Source of the DNA: Mycobacteroides immunogenum
GTDB taxonomy: Bacteria > Actinomycetota > Actinomycetes > Mycobacteriales > Mycobacteriaceae
DNA: 64,000 bases
Reading direction: 5' to 3'
NCBI RefSeq assembly: GCF_001605725.1
Contig: NZ_CP011530.1
Coordinates: 1,984,001-2,048,000, forward strand
Below are positions 44,831 to 55,670 of the stretch, one piece after another. A program made the position numbers and the translations under genes. How positions within the stretch are numbered: position 1 is the stretch's first letter; each line of letters opens with the position of its first letter. The notes beneath the pieces were generated by a model. It made no database searches. It was not told where the DNA came from and worked only from the letters and a program-made list of their open reading frames with translations.

Positions 44831-45460
44831 CTAGTCGCGCAGTGCGCGTCGAATGCTGTCGAGGGCGATCTCGAGGCTGTCTCGCAAGACGGTGATGTCC
44901 ATGGTGGCCCGTCCCATCAGCATGCCGCCCTGCAATGTCGCGAGAACCGCCGCGGCGAGCCGCTGTGGATCTTCGTGCCGGTCGAGGTGACCGCGATCCT
45001 GCATCCGGATCAACCCGTCGGCAAGCAACGACTGCCACTGTCCGAACGCCGCGGCCAGCGCCGGCTGATACGCCGGATCGTTCTTGAGTTCGGCGGCAAT
45101 GCTGCCCAACGGGCATCCGAACGGGCCTCCCGGCACCTCGTGGTTGGCCAGGATCGCCTGGGCCCATTGCTCGACACCGTCCATCGAGTCGATCTGGGTG
45201 AGCGTGGGTTGTGCCGCCAAGACCAGCTCGGTCTGACGCTCCACGACCGCCTTCACCAATTCGGACCTGTCCTTGAAGTAGTGATACAGCTGCGATTTGC
45301 CGGTGTTGGAGGCGGCCAGGATGTCGTCGAGACTGGTTGCCGCGACGCCCTTTTGGTACATCATCTGCGCGGCCGCATCGATGATGGCCGCGCGGGTACG
45401 GCGGCCGTGTGCGGTCGCGGGCAGCTTGGTGGCACTCGGTGGTGACGACTTACCTACCAT
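44831..45460 (-). CDS. TetR-family regulator
   Basis: The 209-residue protein starts at ATG 45460, overlapping the end of the DoxX gene by 11 bases. The helix-turn-helix is VAATSLDDILAASNTGKSQLYHYFKDRSELV. The ligand domain has the C-terminal TetR_C pattern with GPFGCPLGSIAAEL. It is the last gene of the DM13-DoxX operon and may autoregulate it. Confidence 0.88.
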   Translation of the reverse strand: MVGKSSPPSATKLPATAHGRRTRAAIIDAAAQMMYQKGVAATSLDDILAASNTGKSQLYHYFKDRSELVKAVVERQTELVLAAQPTLTQIDSMDGVEQWAQAILANHEVPGGPFGCPLGSIAAELKNDPAYQPALAAAFGQWQSLLADGLIRMQDRGHLDRHEDPQRLAAAVLATLQGGMLMGRATMDITVLRDSLEIALDSIRRALRD

Positions 45461-45932
45461 CCCGGACAACATTAGTGGCGGCCCTGGCGTGCCTGAATCG
45501 CGCTATCGAGTAGTGGCCGCTCGGCGCCGGGAAAGCGATGATGATCGCCGAGAGCACGGCCATCACCGGATATTGGGTGATCAGCTGGTCAGAGCTCCAA
45601 TACGTGAGCAGCGTCAACAGCGAGATGATGGCCGCCGGCTGGGGAAGCAGTCCCAACACCAGGACCGCTCCTAGCGCTACCTCCACCAGCGGTACCGCGA
45701 CGCCGAAAAGGCCCGGCCATGCGCGCAGCACATTGTCCGAGAAGACGGTGAAGTACTGCGGCACACGGGTATTGGTCTGTGCGCTGTGGGCGATGAGCAG
45801 AATGTCCGCGCGTCCGAAATGCGCGCTGTACTTAAAGATTCCCTCGTGCAACCACAGCACGCCCAGCACCACCCGTGCCGCGCCGAGGGTGATCGGCGCG
45901 GCACGAGCGATCCATTCTGCGTGAGTTCTCAC
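45450..45932 (-). CDS. DoxX-type membrane protein
   Basis: The 160-residue protein starts at GTG 45932, overlapping the stop of the DM13 gene (GTGA). Four transmembrane helices fit the DoxX fold (LGVLWLHEGIFKY, WPGLFGVAVPLVEVALGAVLVLGLLPQPAA). DoxX proteins form redox-linked membrane complexes with partner oxidoreductases; here the partner would be the DM13 lipoprotein. Confidence 0.82.
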   Translation of the reverse strand: MRTHAEWIARAAPITLGAARVVLGVLWLHEGIFKYSAHFGRADILLIAHSAQTNTRVPQYFTVFSDNVLRAWPGLFGVAVPLVEVALGAVLVLGLLPQPAAIISLLTLLTYWSSDQLITQYPVMAVLSAIIIAFPAPSGHYSIARFRHARAATNVVRDGR

Positions 45933-46369
45933 ATCAACGCTGCCGCGCCGAAGGCCTCCTTGGCCTTGTCGCAATTGATCATGACCGTGTCGTACATCGA
46001 CGCGTCCGTGTCGCTGAGCGTGAACGTCTGATCGGCTTTGTCGGAGGCGACCATGCCGAGCTCCTTACCGGTGCTCACGGCGTTCTGGTCGGCACCCTTC
46101 GTCAGGTAGATGTGCAGGTCCGGGCCTTTGTCGGAAGAAAACCCGGTCAACGTGAGCTGCCCGTTGGCAACGGTGGCGGTGCCGGCGACGTGCTTACCGT
46201 CGATGCCGTTGAACGAGCCGGTACGCGTCTTGCCGGCCATGGCCTGGGACGTCATGGCCGGCTGCGGAGATTGGGTGCTGGGCGAGGAGTCGGGGGCGGG
46301 CGCATTACAGGCGGCAACGGTCAACCCGATGCCCAGAAGTGCTGTGCCAGTGAGAACTGTGAACCGCAT
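45929..46369 (-). CDS. DM13-domain lipoprotein
   Basis: The 146-residue protein has lipobox VAAC and then a DM13 domain: SFNGIDGKHVAGTATV, GFSSDKGPDLHIYL, TVMINCDKAKEAFGAAAL. The conserved Cys of the domain is present. DM13 is thought to take part in electron transfer or redox chemistry on the cell surface. Confidence 0.85.
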   Translation of the reverse strand: MRFTVLTGTALLGIGLTVAACNAPAPDSSPSTQSPQPAMTSQAMAGKTRTGSFNGIDGKHVAGTATVANGQLTLTGFSSDKGPDLHIYLTKGADQNAVSTGKELGMVASDKADQTFTLSDTDASMYDTVMINCDKAKEAFGAAALM

Positions 46370-46437
46370 GGTGGATTCCTTCCGGGGGATGTGAGCGAAC
46401 GCCCTCGACTGTACTGATTAGTACAATTGATGTCGAC

Positions 46438-46506
46438 AAAAAAGCGCGAGCATGCCCAAATGTGCGGAAATCGGTTCGAAATCCGCACATTCGAGCATGC
46501 TCGCGC
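46438..46506 (-). terminator. Long intrinsic terminator of aceE
   Basis: GCGCGAGCATGC (46444-46455) pairs perfectly with 46495-46506, and after a 3-base bulge AATGTGCGGA (46459-46468) pairs with 46482-46491. On the minus strand the 22-bp stem is followed by TTTTTT. It is an unusually long stem, ten bases after the aceE stop. Confidence 0.92.
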
Positions 46507-46515
46507 GGGGGAGAG

Positions 46516-49305
<2,790 letters not shown>

Positions 49306-49456
49306 CTTTTCTGCTCCTTAAGGGTGGGGGTGCAGATCTCAGTCACAATCAGATCGGTATCCCCATCGTGCCCCAAGTCACTTGCTACTAGCGAGTCTGG
49401 TCTCTCAACATGCGGTCTACCGGCCTGCGGGGCCACGCAGCGGGTACCGTCGTTAC

Positions 49457-50014
49457 ATGCGTATGGCGGCGCTGTTGATCGCGTTGGCGGCCATCGGTGC
49501 CGCGGTCGTGGCTGGCTGCACCGTGACCACCGGAGGGCAGGCATCGGCGCCCAGCGAGTCGGTATCGGAGTACCGCGCCTACGTCTCGCAGTCGGTCGAG
49601 GCATCACGCTCCGAGGAGTCCAAGCGGCAGGAGACCTCGCGCGCGCAGGCCCAGGCAGATGCGTGTGAGACGTTCGCGATGACCTCGAACGCGGCTGTTT
49701 CTGCAGGTAACGACCTGATCTCCGTGATGAACGACGAGGGCGGCTACGGGTCGAGCGCGGAGGCCAAGGTGGGTCCGGTGATCAACGCGCTGAACACCAG
49801 CGCCGGGCAAATCGACTCCGTGAAGGCGAAGGCTCAGACGGATGAGTTGCGCGATGCGCTGACCCAATACGTAGACCAATCTCGAAAACTGGCCGGTGCG
49901 TTCGACAATCGGCTGAGCAGCAGCACTCTCAACTCGGTGGTGCGGACCTTCAACGACGCGCGGGATCGCGCCGGAAAGATCTGCGAGCCACTTCTACAGA
50001 CAAAAGGCCGATAG
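49457..50014 (+). CDS. Lipoprotein, Rv2240c-like position
   Basis: The 185-residue protein starts at ATG 49457; the frame is open to 49382 but that adds non-coding-looking residues. Lipobox VAGC is followed by a Ser/Glu-rich linker and a helical domain with two Cys (DACETF, KICEPL), probably bonded. Divergent from aceE; the order aceE, lipoprotein, DUF3052, ahpE is the same as in M. tuberculosis. Role unknown. Confidence 0.8.
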   Translation: MRMAALLIALAAIGAAVVAGCTVTTGGQASAPSESVSEYRAYVSQSVEASRSEESKRQETSRAQAQADACETFAMTSNAAVSAGNDLISVMNDEGGYGSSAEAKVGPVINALNTSAGQIDSVKAKAQTDELRDALTQYVDQSRKLAGAFDNRLSSSTLNSVVRTFNDARDRAGKICEPLLQTKGR

Positions 50015-50105
50015 TGCCTGACGAGGATTGCCATCGGCATGCGACGATGTGAGCATTCATCCCAAGTGTGCAAGCACGCACCTGTGAATAAGGAGGGGCC
50101 GAACG

Positions 50106-50531
50106 GTGGTCGCGGCGGCTGACGCCTCGAACTATGCCCGCAAGTTGGGCATCCAGCGTGATCAGCTTGTGCAGGAGCTGGGCTGGGATGAGGACACGGA
50201 TGACGACATCCGGGCTGATATCGAGGACACGTGCGGTTCGGAGCTTCTTGACGAGGACTCCGACGACGTGGTCGATGTGGTCCTGTTGTGGTGGCGAGAT
50301 GACGACGGCGACCTGGTGGACGCGTTGATGGATGCCATCACACCACTGGCTGAAGACGGCGTGATCTGGGTATTGACGCCCAAGACCGGCAAGTCAGGCC
50401 ATGTGCAGCCCTCCGAGATCGCCGAATCGGCGCCGACGGCGGGTCTGGTGCAGACATCGTCACTGAACCTGGGGGACTGGAGCGCGACTCGGCTCGTGCA
50501 GCCCAAGACTTCGCGTGGAGGACGGCGCTAA
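50106..50531 (+). CDS. DUF3052 protein
   Basis: The 141-residue protein starts at GTG 50106 with AAGGAGGGG seven bases upstream. It has the DUF3052 pattern: YARKLGIQRDQLVQELGWDEDTDDDIR, VLLWWRDDDGDLVDALMDA, GVIWVLTPKTGKSGHV. Small, acidic and soluble. It ends in TAATG with the ahpE start, so the two are coupled. Unknown role; the neighbourhood suggests a link to redox homeostasis. Confidence 0.88.
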   Translation: MVAAADASNYARKLGIQRDQLVQELGWDEDTDDDIRADIEDTCGSELLDEDSDDVVDVVLLWWRDDDGDLVDALMDAITPLAEDGVIWVLTPKTGKSGHVQPSEIAESAPTAGLVQTSSLNLGDWSATRLVQPKTSRGGRR

Positions 50532-50992
50532 TGCTGCCTGTTGGCGCTGTCGCGCCCGAATTCACCCTGCGTAACCAGAACAACCAGCCCGTCAGCCTGA
50601 GCGATTTCCGGGGCAAGAAGGCCGTGCTGCTGGTGTTCTTCCCGCTCGCGTTCACCGGCGTCTGCCAGGGCGAGTTGGACCATGTGCGCGACCACATCGG
50701 CGACTTCGAGAACGACGACGTGCAGATCATCGCGCTGTCGGTGAGCGCCGGACCGATCCACAAGATCTGGTCGAGCTACAGCGGCTTCACCTTCCCGATC
50801 CTGTCCGACTTCTGGCCGCACGGGGCCGTGGCGGAGGCGTACGGGGTGCTCAACGAGAAGGCCGGGTACCCGAACCGCGGAACTTTCGTCGTCGATGCCG
50901 ACGGAATCATCCGATTCGCCGAAATGCTGGACCCCGGACAGGCCCGTGACCAGGCGGGTTGGGTACAGGCGCTGGCCGCGCTACATTCGTGA
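50531..50992 (+). CDS. ahpE: One-Cys peroxiredoxin AhpE
   Basis: This 153-residue peroxiredoxin has the peroxidatic Cys in PLAFTGVCQGELDHV with the conserved Pro and Thr. No resolving Cys is present. AhpE reduces peroxides and peroxynitrite using mycothiol with mycoredoxin. It lies just upstream of tRNA-Val, as in M. tuberculosis. Confidence 0.95.
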   Translation: MLPVGAVAPEFTLRNQNNQPVSLSDFRGKKAVLLVFFPLAFTGVCQGELDHVRDHIGDFENDDVQIIALSVSAGPIHKIWSSYSGFTFPILSDFWPHGAVAEAYGVLNEKAGYPNRGTFVVDADGIIRFAEMLDPGQARDQAGWVQALAALHS

Positions 50993-51023
50993 GCTGATTC
51001 CCACGTTGGTGACGACGTGGACC

Positions 51024-51098
51024 GGGCGTGTAGCTCAGTGGTAGAGCTCTGGTTTTACACACCAGCGGTCGGGGGTTCGAAACCCTCCGCGCCCACCA
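51024..51098 (+). tRNA. tRNA-Val (anticodon TAC)
   Basis: The acceptor GGGCGTG pairs CGCGCCC (one G-T pair). The anticodon stem CTGGT/ACCAG holds TTTACAC with anticodon TAC. The T arm is GGGGG, TTCGAAA, CCCTC. The CCA tail is encoded (51096-51098). A complete, functional-looking tRNA at the left border of an accessory block. Confidence 0.96.
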
Positions 51099-51099
51099 A

Positions 51100-51759
51100 G
51101 AAGTGCAGGTCAGATGCGCGCCGTCTCGACCGCCTAACTCGCGTAGCCGCGCTCTTGGAATTCTCGATACTCGGCGGTCACCGCTGTGAAGGGCCCCATG
51201 CGAGCCAACAGCTCCCGGATGATGATGGCGACAAAGAATATTGGAGTACTTACCTGTGGCATAAGTGCCAATGGAAGGAACAAAATGGTCTGGATTGTCA
51301 GCCACAGAACAAAATTCGCGTGGTTGGACTTGATCGAGTAGTGCATGTCAGACCAGAAGGCGATCATCCATTCGCTCCACCCGCCATCGGCTTCCATACG
51401 CTCCCGTGCGCGCTGAGCCTGTGTCCGCCCGTGCCCAGGTTCGTACAGGCACAGGCTGTCGATGATCATTGTCGCGTAAGCACAACTGACAAGAATTTTG
51501 AAGGCCAAGTCACTCGTAGCGGCAGCCGCGACCGCCAGTAATCCGACTGTCAACGCGCCGGCACATTGCTGGGTTATCCATCGGGCGCCACGCTTCTTAG
51601 CCCATCCACGAATCCCTTCGGATGGGACGAATGGAACAAATCTACCCTCGGTCATCGCAACCCCCTGTGTGTGACAAGAGTACTTTCCAGGCCGATTTCA
51701 CTCCCCGTGCCAACCATAAACGGACCCGCCTCGGGAGAAGCGCGGCTGAAGTGCAGGTC
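51100..51759. repeat. 12-bp direct repeats around a small gene
   Basis: GAAGTGCAGGTC occurs at 51100-51111, directly after the tRNA CCA end, and again at 51748-51759. Between them is one membrane-protein gene of lower GC. This looks like the footprint of a small insertion beside the tRNA. The T arm itself is not repeated, so it is not a typical integrase scar. Confidence 0.5.
51134..51655 (-). CDS. Membrane protein of unknown function, likely acquired
   Basis: The 173-residue protein starts at ATG 51655. There are four hydrophobic segments (about 30-50, 52-70, 115-132, 135-150), with a soluble loop rich in Trp (GGWSEWMIAFWSDMHYS). GC is visibly lower than in the core genes on the left. No family recognised. 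It may be a phage-exclusion or membrane-stress protein, but nothing in the sequence proves that. Confidence 0.6.
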   Translation of the reverse strand: MTEGRFVPFVPSEGIRGWAKKRGARWITQQCAGALTVGLLAVAAAATSDLAFKILVSCAYATMIIDSLCLYEPGHGRTQAQRARERMEADGGWSEWMIAFWSDMHYSIKSNHANFVLWLTIQTILFLPLALMPQVSTPIFFVAIIIRELLARMGPFTAVTAEYREFQERGYAS

Positions 51760-51762
51760 GAC

Positions 51763-51873
51763 TCACCACCAGGTGTCTTCGGGTGGCGGAGGATGGCCTC
51801 GATTTCTGCGCCACACATTGACCGTGAGCGCGGCTAGTACCAACCAGACAGCGACTGCGATGATGGCGGCCAT
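51763..51873 (-). CDS. 36-residue single-helix membrane peptide
   Basis: ATG 51873 has a strong AGGGGGG eight bases upstream and encodes one membrane helix (IIAVAVWLVLAALTV) followed by the basic-Pro tail RRNRGHPPPPEDTWW. Probably a real small membrane protein; the longer frame to 52044 is not supported. Confidence 0.55.
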   Translation of the reverse strand: MAAIIAVAVWLVLAALTVNVWRRNRGHPPPPEDTWW

Positions 51874-52006
51874 GGTCGTCACCCCCCTTTGCTTCGGGAG
51901 TGTTAGATCAGGGGAGAATACGCAGGTAAGCGCTGCCGCTATCGGTTTTTGATCAACCTTCTTGTTGAAAATTCCGATGCACGGGCGGTGGGTTCGCCGG
52001 CGGCGC

Positions 52007-52393
52007 TCAATCCAGTTCGGCGAGGGCCTTGCGTGCGGCCTCAAGCTCGGCTTCGAGTGCGGCGACTTTGGCCGCCTGCTGGGATCGTGCTTCCTCGATT
52101 ACCGCATCGATGGGAGTGGCGAGGTCTTCGTGTAGCTCTTTGGCCGCGCGCGAGACCGCTGCTGCCGCGACCGCGAGATTACGGGCCAGGTAGGAGCTGC
52201 CCTGTTTGAGTTCGGCGTGCCATTCGCCATCTGCGGTTCCGGTGACAGTGAGAGTCAGCTGCAGAGTCTTGGTCCGCTTGCCGCTGGCCTTCTTCGGCTT
52301 CTCCTCGATGGGAGTCGTCGAAGTCGGCGCGTCGAAAGTCGCGGTCTCTGAGGGCAATGTCTCGACTACTGGGGTGTCTAGGGTCGTCGTCAC
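52007..52393 (-). CDS. DUF6319-like soluble protein
   Basis: The 128-residue protein starts at GTG 52393 with AAGGAG six bases upstream. The N-terminal third is disordered, the middle (TLQLTLTVTGTADGEWHAEL) is beta-strand-like, and the C-terminus is a coiled coil (VAALEAELEAARKALAEL). The pattern resembles DUF6319 actinobacterial proteins. The role is unknown; it may bind nucleic acid or a scaffold. Confidence 0.6.
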   Translation of the reverse strand: MTTTLDTPVVETLPSETATFDAPTSTTPIEEKPKKASGKRTKTLQLTLTVTGTADGEWHAELKQGSSYLARNLAVAAAAVSRAAKELHEDLATPIDAVIEEARSQQAAKVAALEAELEAARKALAELD

Positions 52394-52932
52394 GGGGAAC
52401 TCCTTCTCGGTTCTCGCAATGCGGGCGGCGACTGTCATTAGAACACACGTTCGACGCGATCGCGATCATCGTTCGCCGCCATGTTGGGGGCCGTGCACGG
52501 CTGGCAAACGTCTCGGCATTGCTTTCCAGCAATCTTTCCGGGAGCGCGCGACCTTCGTTGGGCTCGCAGGCTCGGCGATCACGCCTCTGTCTTCGCGGAT
52601 CTGGCATCGGGGTACGGCCTGGCGCCTGGGCGGCATGTCCGTTCTGGCTGTCTATGTCCATGTGGATGCTATTGCAAATGTTTCCTACTGCGATGGCTGC
52701 ATCCCTCTTCAGGGCTCACAGGAATCTTGTAAAAGTTCGCGACCATGCGACACGCGTGGTGACGAAACGGTCTCTGTGTTGACAAGAGAAGATCTCGGCC
52801 TTAGATTCTCCGACATTGCCATATGAAGCATTTATGCAGGAAAAAGCATTCAGTGGCATTGTCTACGCGGTAGGCAAGCGAACGGGGGTCCGGTCGGTAT
52901 GGCCAGGACGAGACACGGAGGGGTTCGGTTTC
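52394..52932 (+). promoter_or_regulatory. Long gene-free region with the porin promoter
   Basis: No credible gene lies in these 540 bases. TTGACA (52779-52784), a 17-bp spacer and TAGATT (52802-52807) form a near-consensus promoter, giving an untranslated leader of about 120 bases before the MspA-like gene. GGAGGGG at 52917-52923 is the binding site. Confidence 0.65.
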
Positions 52933-53673
52933 ATGAAGTTGCCATGCATGGCACGTCGAAGCTGCATCGCTGCAATCGCAACATCATCAACAGTTGCGGC
53001 GGGGATCTTGATGGGGGCCGCGGGCGCGGTTGCTGATCCGCAGGGGATGCCGGATCAGTATCAGCAGTTTGTGACCGATGATGGCTGGACGGTTGGGTTG
53101 ACGCTGACGAATGAGGTCATTGATCACATCGACAACATTGCGGGCGCGAGCAACTCCTGGCAGGCGCGGGTGTCGTACCGGGCCGAGGCCACGATTACGG
53201 GTTCGGGCTCGGCTGTCATTCAGGATGCGCAGCTGGAGACCGGGTACTTCGTGGGTTGTCGCACCGACTCGTCGTCTGGGGTGGAGTTGGGCGGCGACCT
53301 GGGTTTGACGTTGTCCCAGCAGGTGTTTGGCCAGGGTTATGCCGGCGGATACGGCGGTGGTCAAGGTGGCTCGGGGGGCGGTGGTGGTCAGGGTGGCGGT
53401 TTTGGTGGCGCGTCGGCCGGTGGATCACTCGGAGCGCAGGAGCATATCGGCGGTTACATGCGTGTGTTGCTCAAGCCGGGCGGCTTGGCCCAGTTGCCGA
53501 TGGACCGGATCAATTTCCGGAACATGCGCGCGGTTTCGCAGGTGCGTAACCAGAACGTCGAGGCCGACGGATGCGGTGGGCAGGTGAAGATCCAGTCTTT
53601 TGCGACCTTCCGGATCCGCACCGAGAACGGCAACGACACCCAGACCATCTACGGCGAGCCCAAGGACCTCTGA
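52933..53673 (+). CDS. MspA-family porin-like protein with glycine-rich insert
   Basis: The 246-residue protein starts at ATG 52933 with GGAGGGG upstream. It has a signal peptide ending GAVADP. The mature part follows the MspA family: FVTDDGWTVGLTLTNEVIDHI near the start and the closing FRIRTENGNDTQTIYGEPKDL. It is distant from MspA itself. It has a Gly-rich stretch of about 25 residues (roughly 134-160) not found in the classic porins, in the position of a constriction or rim loop. TGATG couples it to the next gene. Confidence 0.82.
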   Translation: MKLPCMARRSCIAAIATSSTVAAGILMGAAGAVADPQGMPDQYQQFVTDDGWTVGLTLTNEVIDHIDNIAGASNSWQARVSYRAEATITGSGSAVIQDAQLETGYFVGCRTDSSSGVELGGDLGLTLSQQVFGQGYAGGYGGGQGGSGGGGGQGGGFGGASAGGSLGAQEHIGGYMRVLLKPGGLAQLPMDRINFRNMRAVSQVRNQNVEADGCGGQVKIQSFATFRIRTENGNDTQTIYGEPKDL

Positions 53674-54950
53674 TGACCGCCCGCACTCGTAGCGCAGCGT
53701 TATTGGCCGCGCTGGTATTCGTTTCTGCAATCATAATGGGCTCTGTACCAAGGGTTTTCGCAGATCCTGTGCAGCCGCCCCCGCCGAAGCCGATTCCGTA
53801 TCCGGTGGCGCAGCCGGATGATCTCCCACGTATATCCCCGATAGGCGGGGCGCAGGTCAAGACCAACACCCCGTTGGGTCTGGGACCGGGTACCGGTCGG
53901 CCGTTGGCAGCGGGTCGCGAACGCTCCAACGCCACCATCTCGCCGTCGGCCACCGACGGCACGCATCTACCGACGGCCATCGCAGGCAAAGATGTTGTCC
54001 TGCATCTGCCGCAGGAGCGGGACTTGACGCCGGCGCAGTGGGGCGATGGCGGATCGGCCACCTTTACTTCTCGCGACACCGATTACCGGATCTCGCCGTT
54101 CGCCGGTGGCGGTGTCGATGTGAACGTCATTCGCCGCACGATCTTCACGCCGGAGAACTTCACGTTTGGTCTACGGGTTCCCGAGGGGACTCATGTACGT
54201 CAGGGCAGCAATGTGGTGTTGGTCGAATCCGACGCGGCGCCAGGTCTGCCCGCCACCACGATCGCAACCTTGTCTGTGCCCGTCGCGCGGGACGCCAAGG
54301 GCAATCCGGTACAGGTGACTCCGGTTATCCACGGCGACTACATGTATCAGCAGTCCAACCTTGCGCTGGACCTTGGACCCGCGGACATCTTCGCCTTCCC
54401 GGTGACGATCACGCTCTCGTACCGTGCTTCCTCCATTCCGGCGAGCGGACAGCTGGCCAGCGACTGGGAAGGTCTACCCGAGGGCGGAGGTCCGCCGGAG
54501 GCAAGGAAGGCTGCCCAAATCATTGGTGCACCAGGGGATTACGTTGTCGATCCGGGTGGCACGCATCGGCCCGCGAATGTTGATCCGGTGCTGTACGCAC
54601 AACGGCATGCTGATCACTGCTTGTCGGGCCCCAATGAATTCCGCTCGGAGGACGGCCGGACGGCCGACTTCTTGAGTTCATGCCAGCGGCAGGCGATGTG
54701 CCTAGATGTCACGCCGGCGCAGATGTCGGCGGACGTATGCAAGAACCAGGCATTCGCCAACATGTCGGCCCAGTGCACCGCCATTTTTGGGCAGACCGGA
54801 CCCGACTACGAGGCATGCCTGAACGTCGCCAACGGACATGCGGCTTGGTCCAAGGAGAACCTGCTGGGCGGGGGACTGTGTCAGCCCGTGGGGCCGGGGA
54901 CAAACACCAAATTCTTGCCCTCGAACAACAACCGCTATTGCAGTAGCTGA
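53673..54950 (+). CDS. Secreted protein with Cys-rich, PLA2-like C-terminus
   Basis: The 425-residue protein starts at ATG 53673, sharing a base with the porin stop. A signal peptide ends VFADP. A beta-rich domain of about 270 residues with no known motif follows, and a C-terminal domain of about 110 residues with several Cys. There the pattern DHCLSGPNEF, ADFLSSCQRQAMC resembles prokaryotic phospholipase A2, in which C-x-x-H-D-x-C is expected; His-Asp is replaced by Gln-Ala, so it would be inactive. Probably an exported partner of the porin. Confidence 0.6.
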   Translation: MTARTRSAALLAALVFVSAIIMGSVPRVFADPVQPPPPKPIPYPVAQPDDLPRISPIGGAQVKTNTPLGLGPGTGRPLAAGRERSNATISPSATDGTHLPTAIAGKDVVLHLPQERDLTPAQWGDGGSATFTSRDTDYRISPFAGGGVDVNVIRRTIFTPENFTFGLRVPEGTHVRQGSNVVLVESDAAPGLPATTIATLSVPVARDAKGNPVQVTPVIHGDYMYQQSNLALDLGPADIFAFPVTITLSYRASSIPASGQLASDWEGLPEGGGPPEARKAAQIIGAPGDYVVDPGGTHRPANVDPVLYAQRHADHCLSGPNEFRSEDGRTADFLSSCQRQAMCLDVTPAQMSADVCKNQAFANMSAQCTAIFGQTGPDYEACLNVANGHAAWSKENLLGGGLCQPVGPGTNTKFLPSNNNRYCSS

Positions 54951-55025
54951 TTGAGCGGGGCGAGTTGCAGACATCCATGGTGCCGGTTCACTGTTTGCGC
55001 GCGTTCATTGCCTTAGTCTGAGCTG

Positions 55026-55670
55026 GTGATTCGAGCATCTCGCTGGACGCTAGCTGCGGTGTGCGCTACGACGCTGCTGGCGTCGGGCTGCACGGCCGTC
55101 ATCGACGGTGACGCGGTTGCCACTCCCGGCGAGGAGGGCAAGCGACTTACCAATCCGAAGTGCAGCTCGGTAACGGTGCCGCTGCTGGAGGTGCCGTTGG
55201 ACAACGACTCCGAGCCAAGGGTCGAGGTTCCGCAGCCTTCCGGCTGGGAACGCATCAACCGGTTCGAGAGCGGCGTGGTGCGGGTCTATCTCGCCGCACC
55301 CGATCTGCAGGCCAACGGTTTTGTCCCGAATGCCACGGTGGCCATCGCAAACCTGTCAGGCAAGGCGTCGACCGAGGATGCTGCATTCGCCACGGAGCGA
55401 GCTGGGCTGGAGTCCTTCGGTGTTACCGATCTGATTGAGGCGCAGGGCACCATCTGCGGCTACCCCTCTAAGACTCTGACCTACAACATGGGACTCGGTA
55501 ACATCCCTGCCCACCGGGTCACGACCACGATTGTGGCGGTCAAGAACAACACCAAGATGTTTACCGTCGGGGTATCGGTTCAGGCTTTGGACGACACTGT
55601 CCGTGGCTTTGACAGCGCGCGGGAAACGATTCTGGCAGGACTGCAGGTCAGTCCGCCTGCTGCGCCCTGA
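55026..55670 (+). CDS. LpqN-like lipoprotein
   Basis: The 214-residue protein starts at GTG 55026. Lipobox LASGC is followed by the LpqN/LpqT pattern (VEVPQPSGWERI, RVYLAAPDLQANGFVPNATVAIANL, ICGYPSKTLTY, RETILAGLQV). Lipoproteins of this family bind cell-envelope ligands in mycobacteria. It converges on and overlaps the DUF2235 gene by 23 bases. Confidence 0.78.
   Translation: MIRASRWTLAAVCATTLLASGCTAVIDGDAVATPGEEGKRLTNPKCSSVTVPLLEVPLDNDSEPRVEVPQPSGWERINRFESGVVRVYLAAPDLQANGFVPNATVAIANLSGKASTEDAAFATERAGLESFGVTDLIEAQGTICGYPSKTLTYNMGLGNIPAHRVTTTIVAVKNNTKMFTVGVSVQALDDTVRGFDSARETILAGLQVSPPAAP

Noticed and set aside
52206..52826. Plus-strand frames across the DUF6319-like gene and its upstream region
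   Set aside because: Partly antisense to a gene with a strong start; the rest lacks start signals and codon bias.
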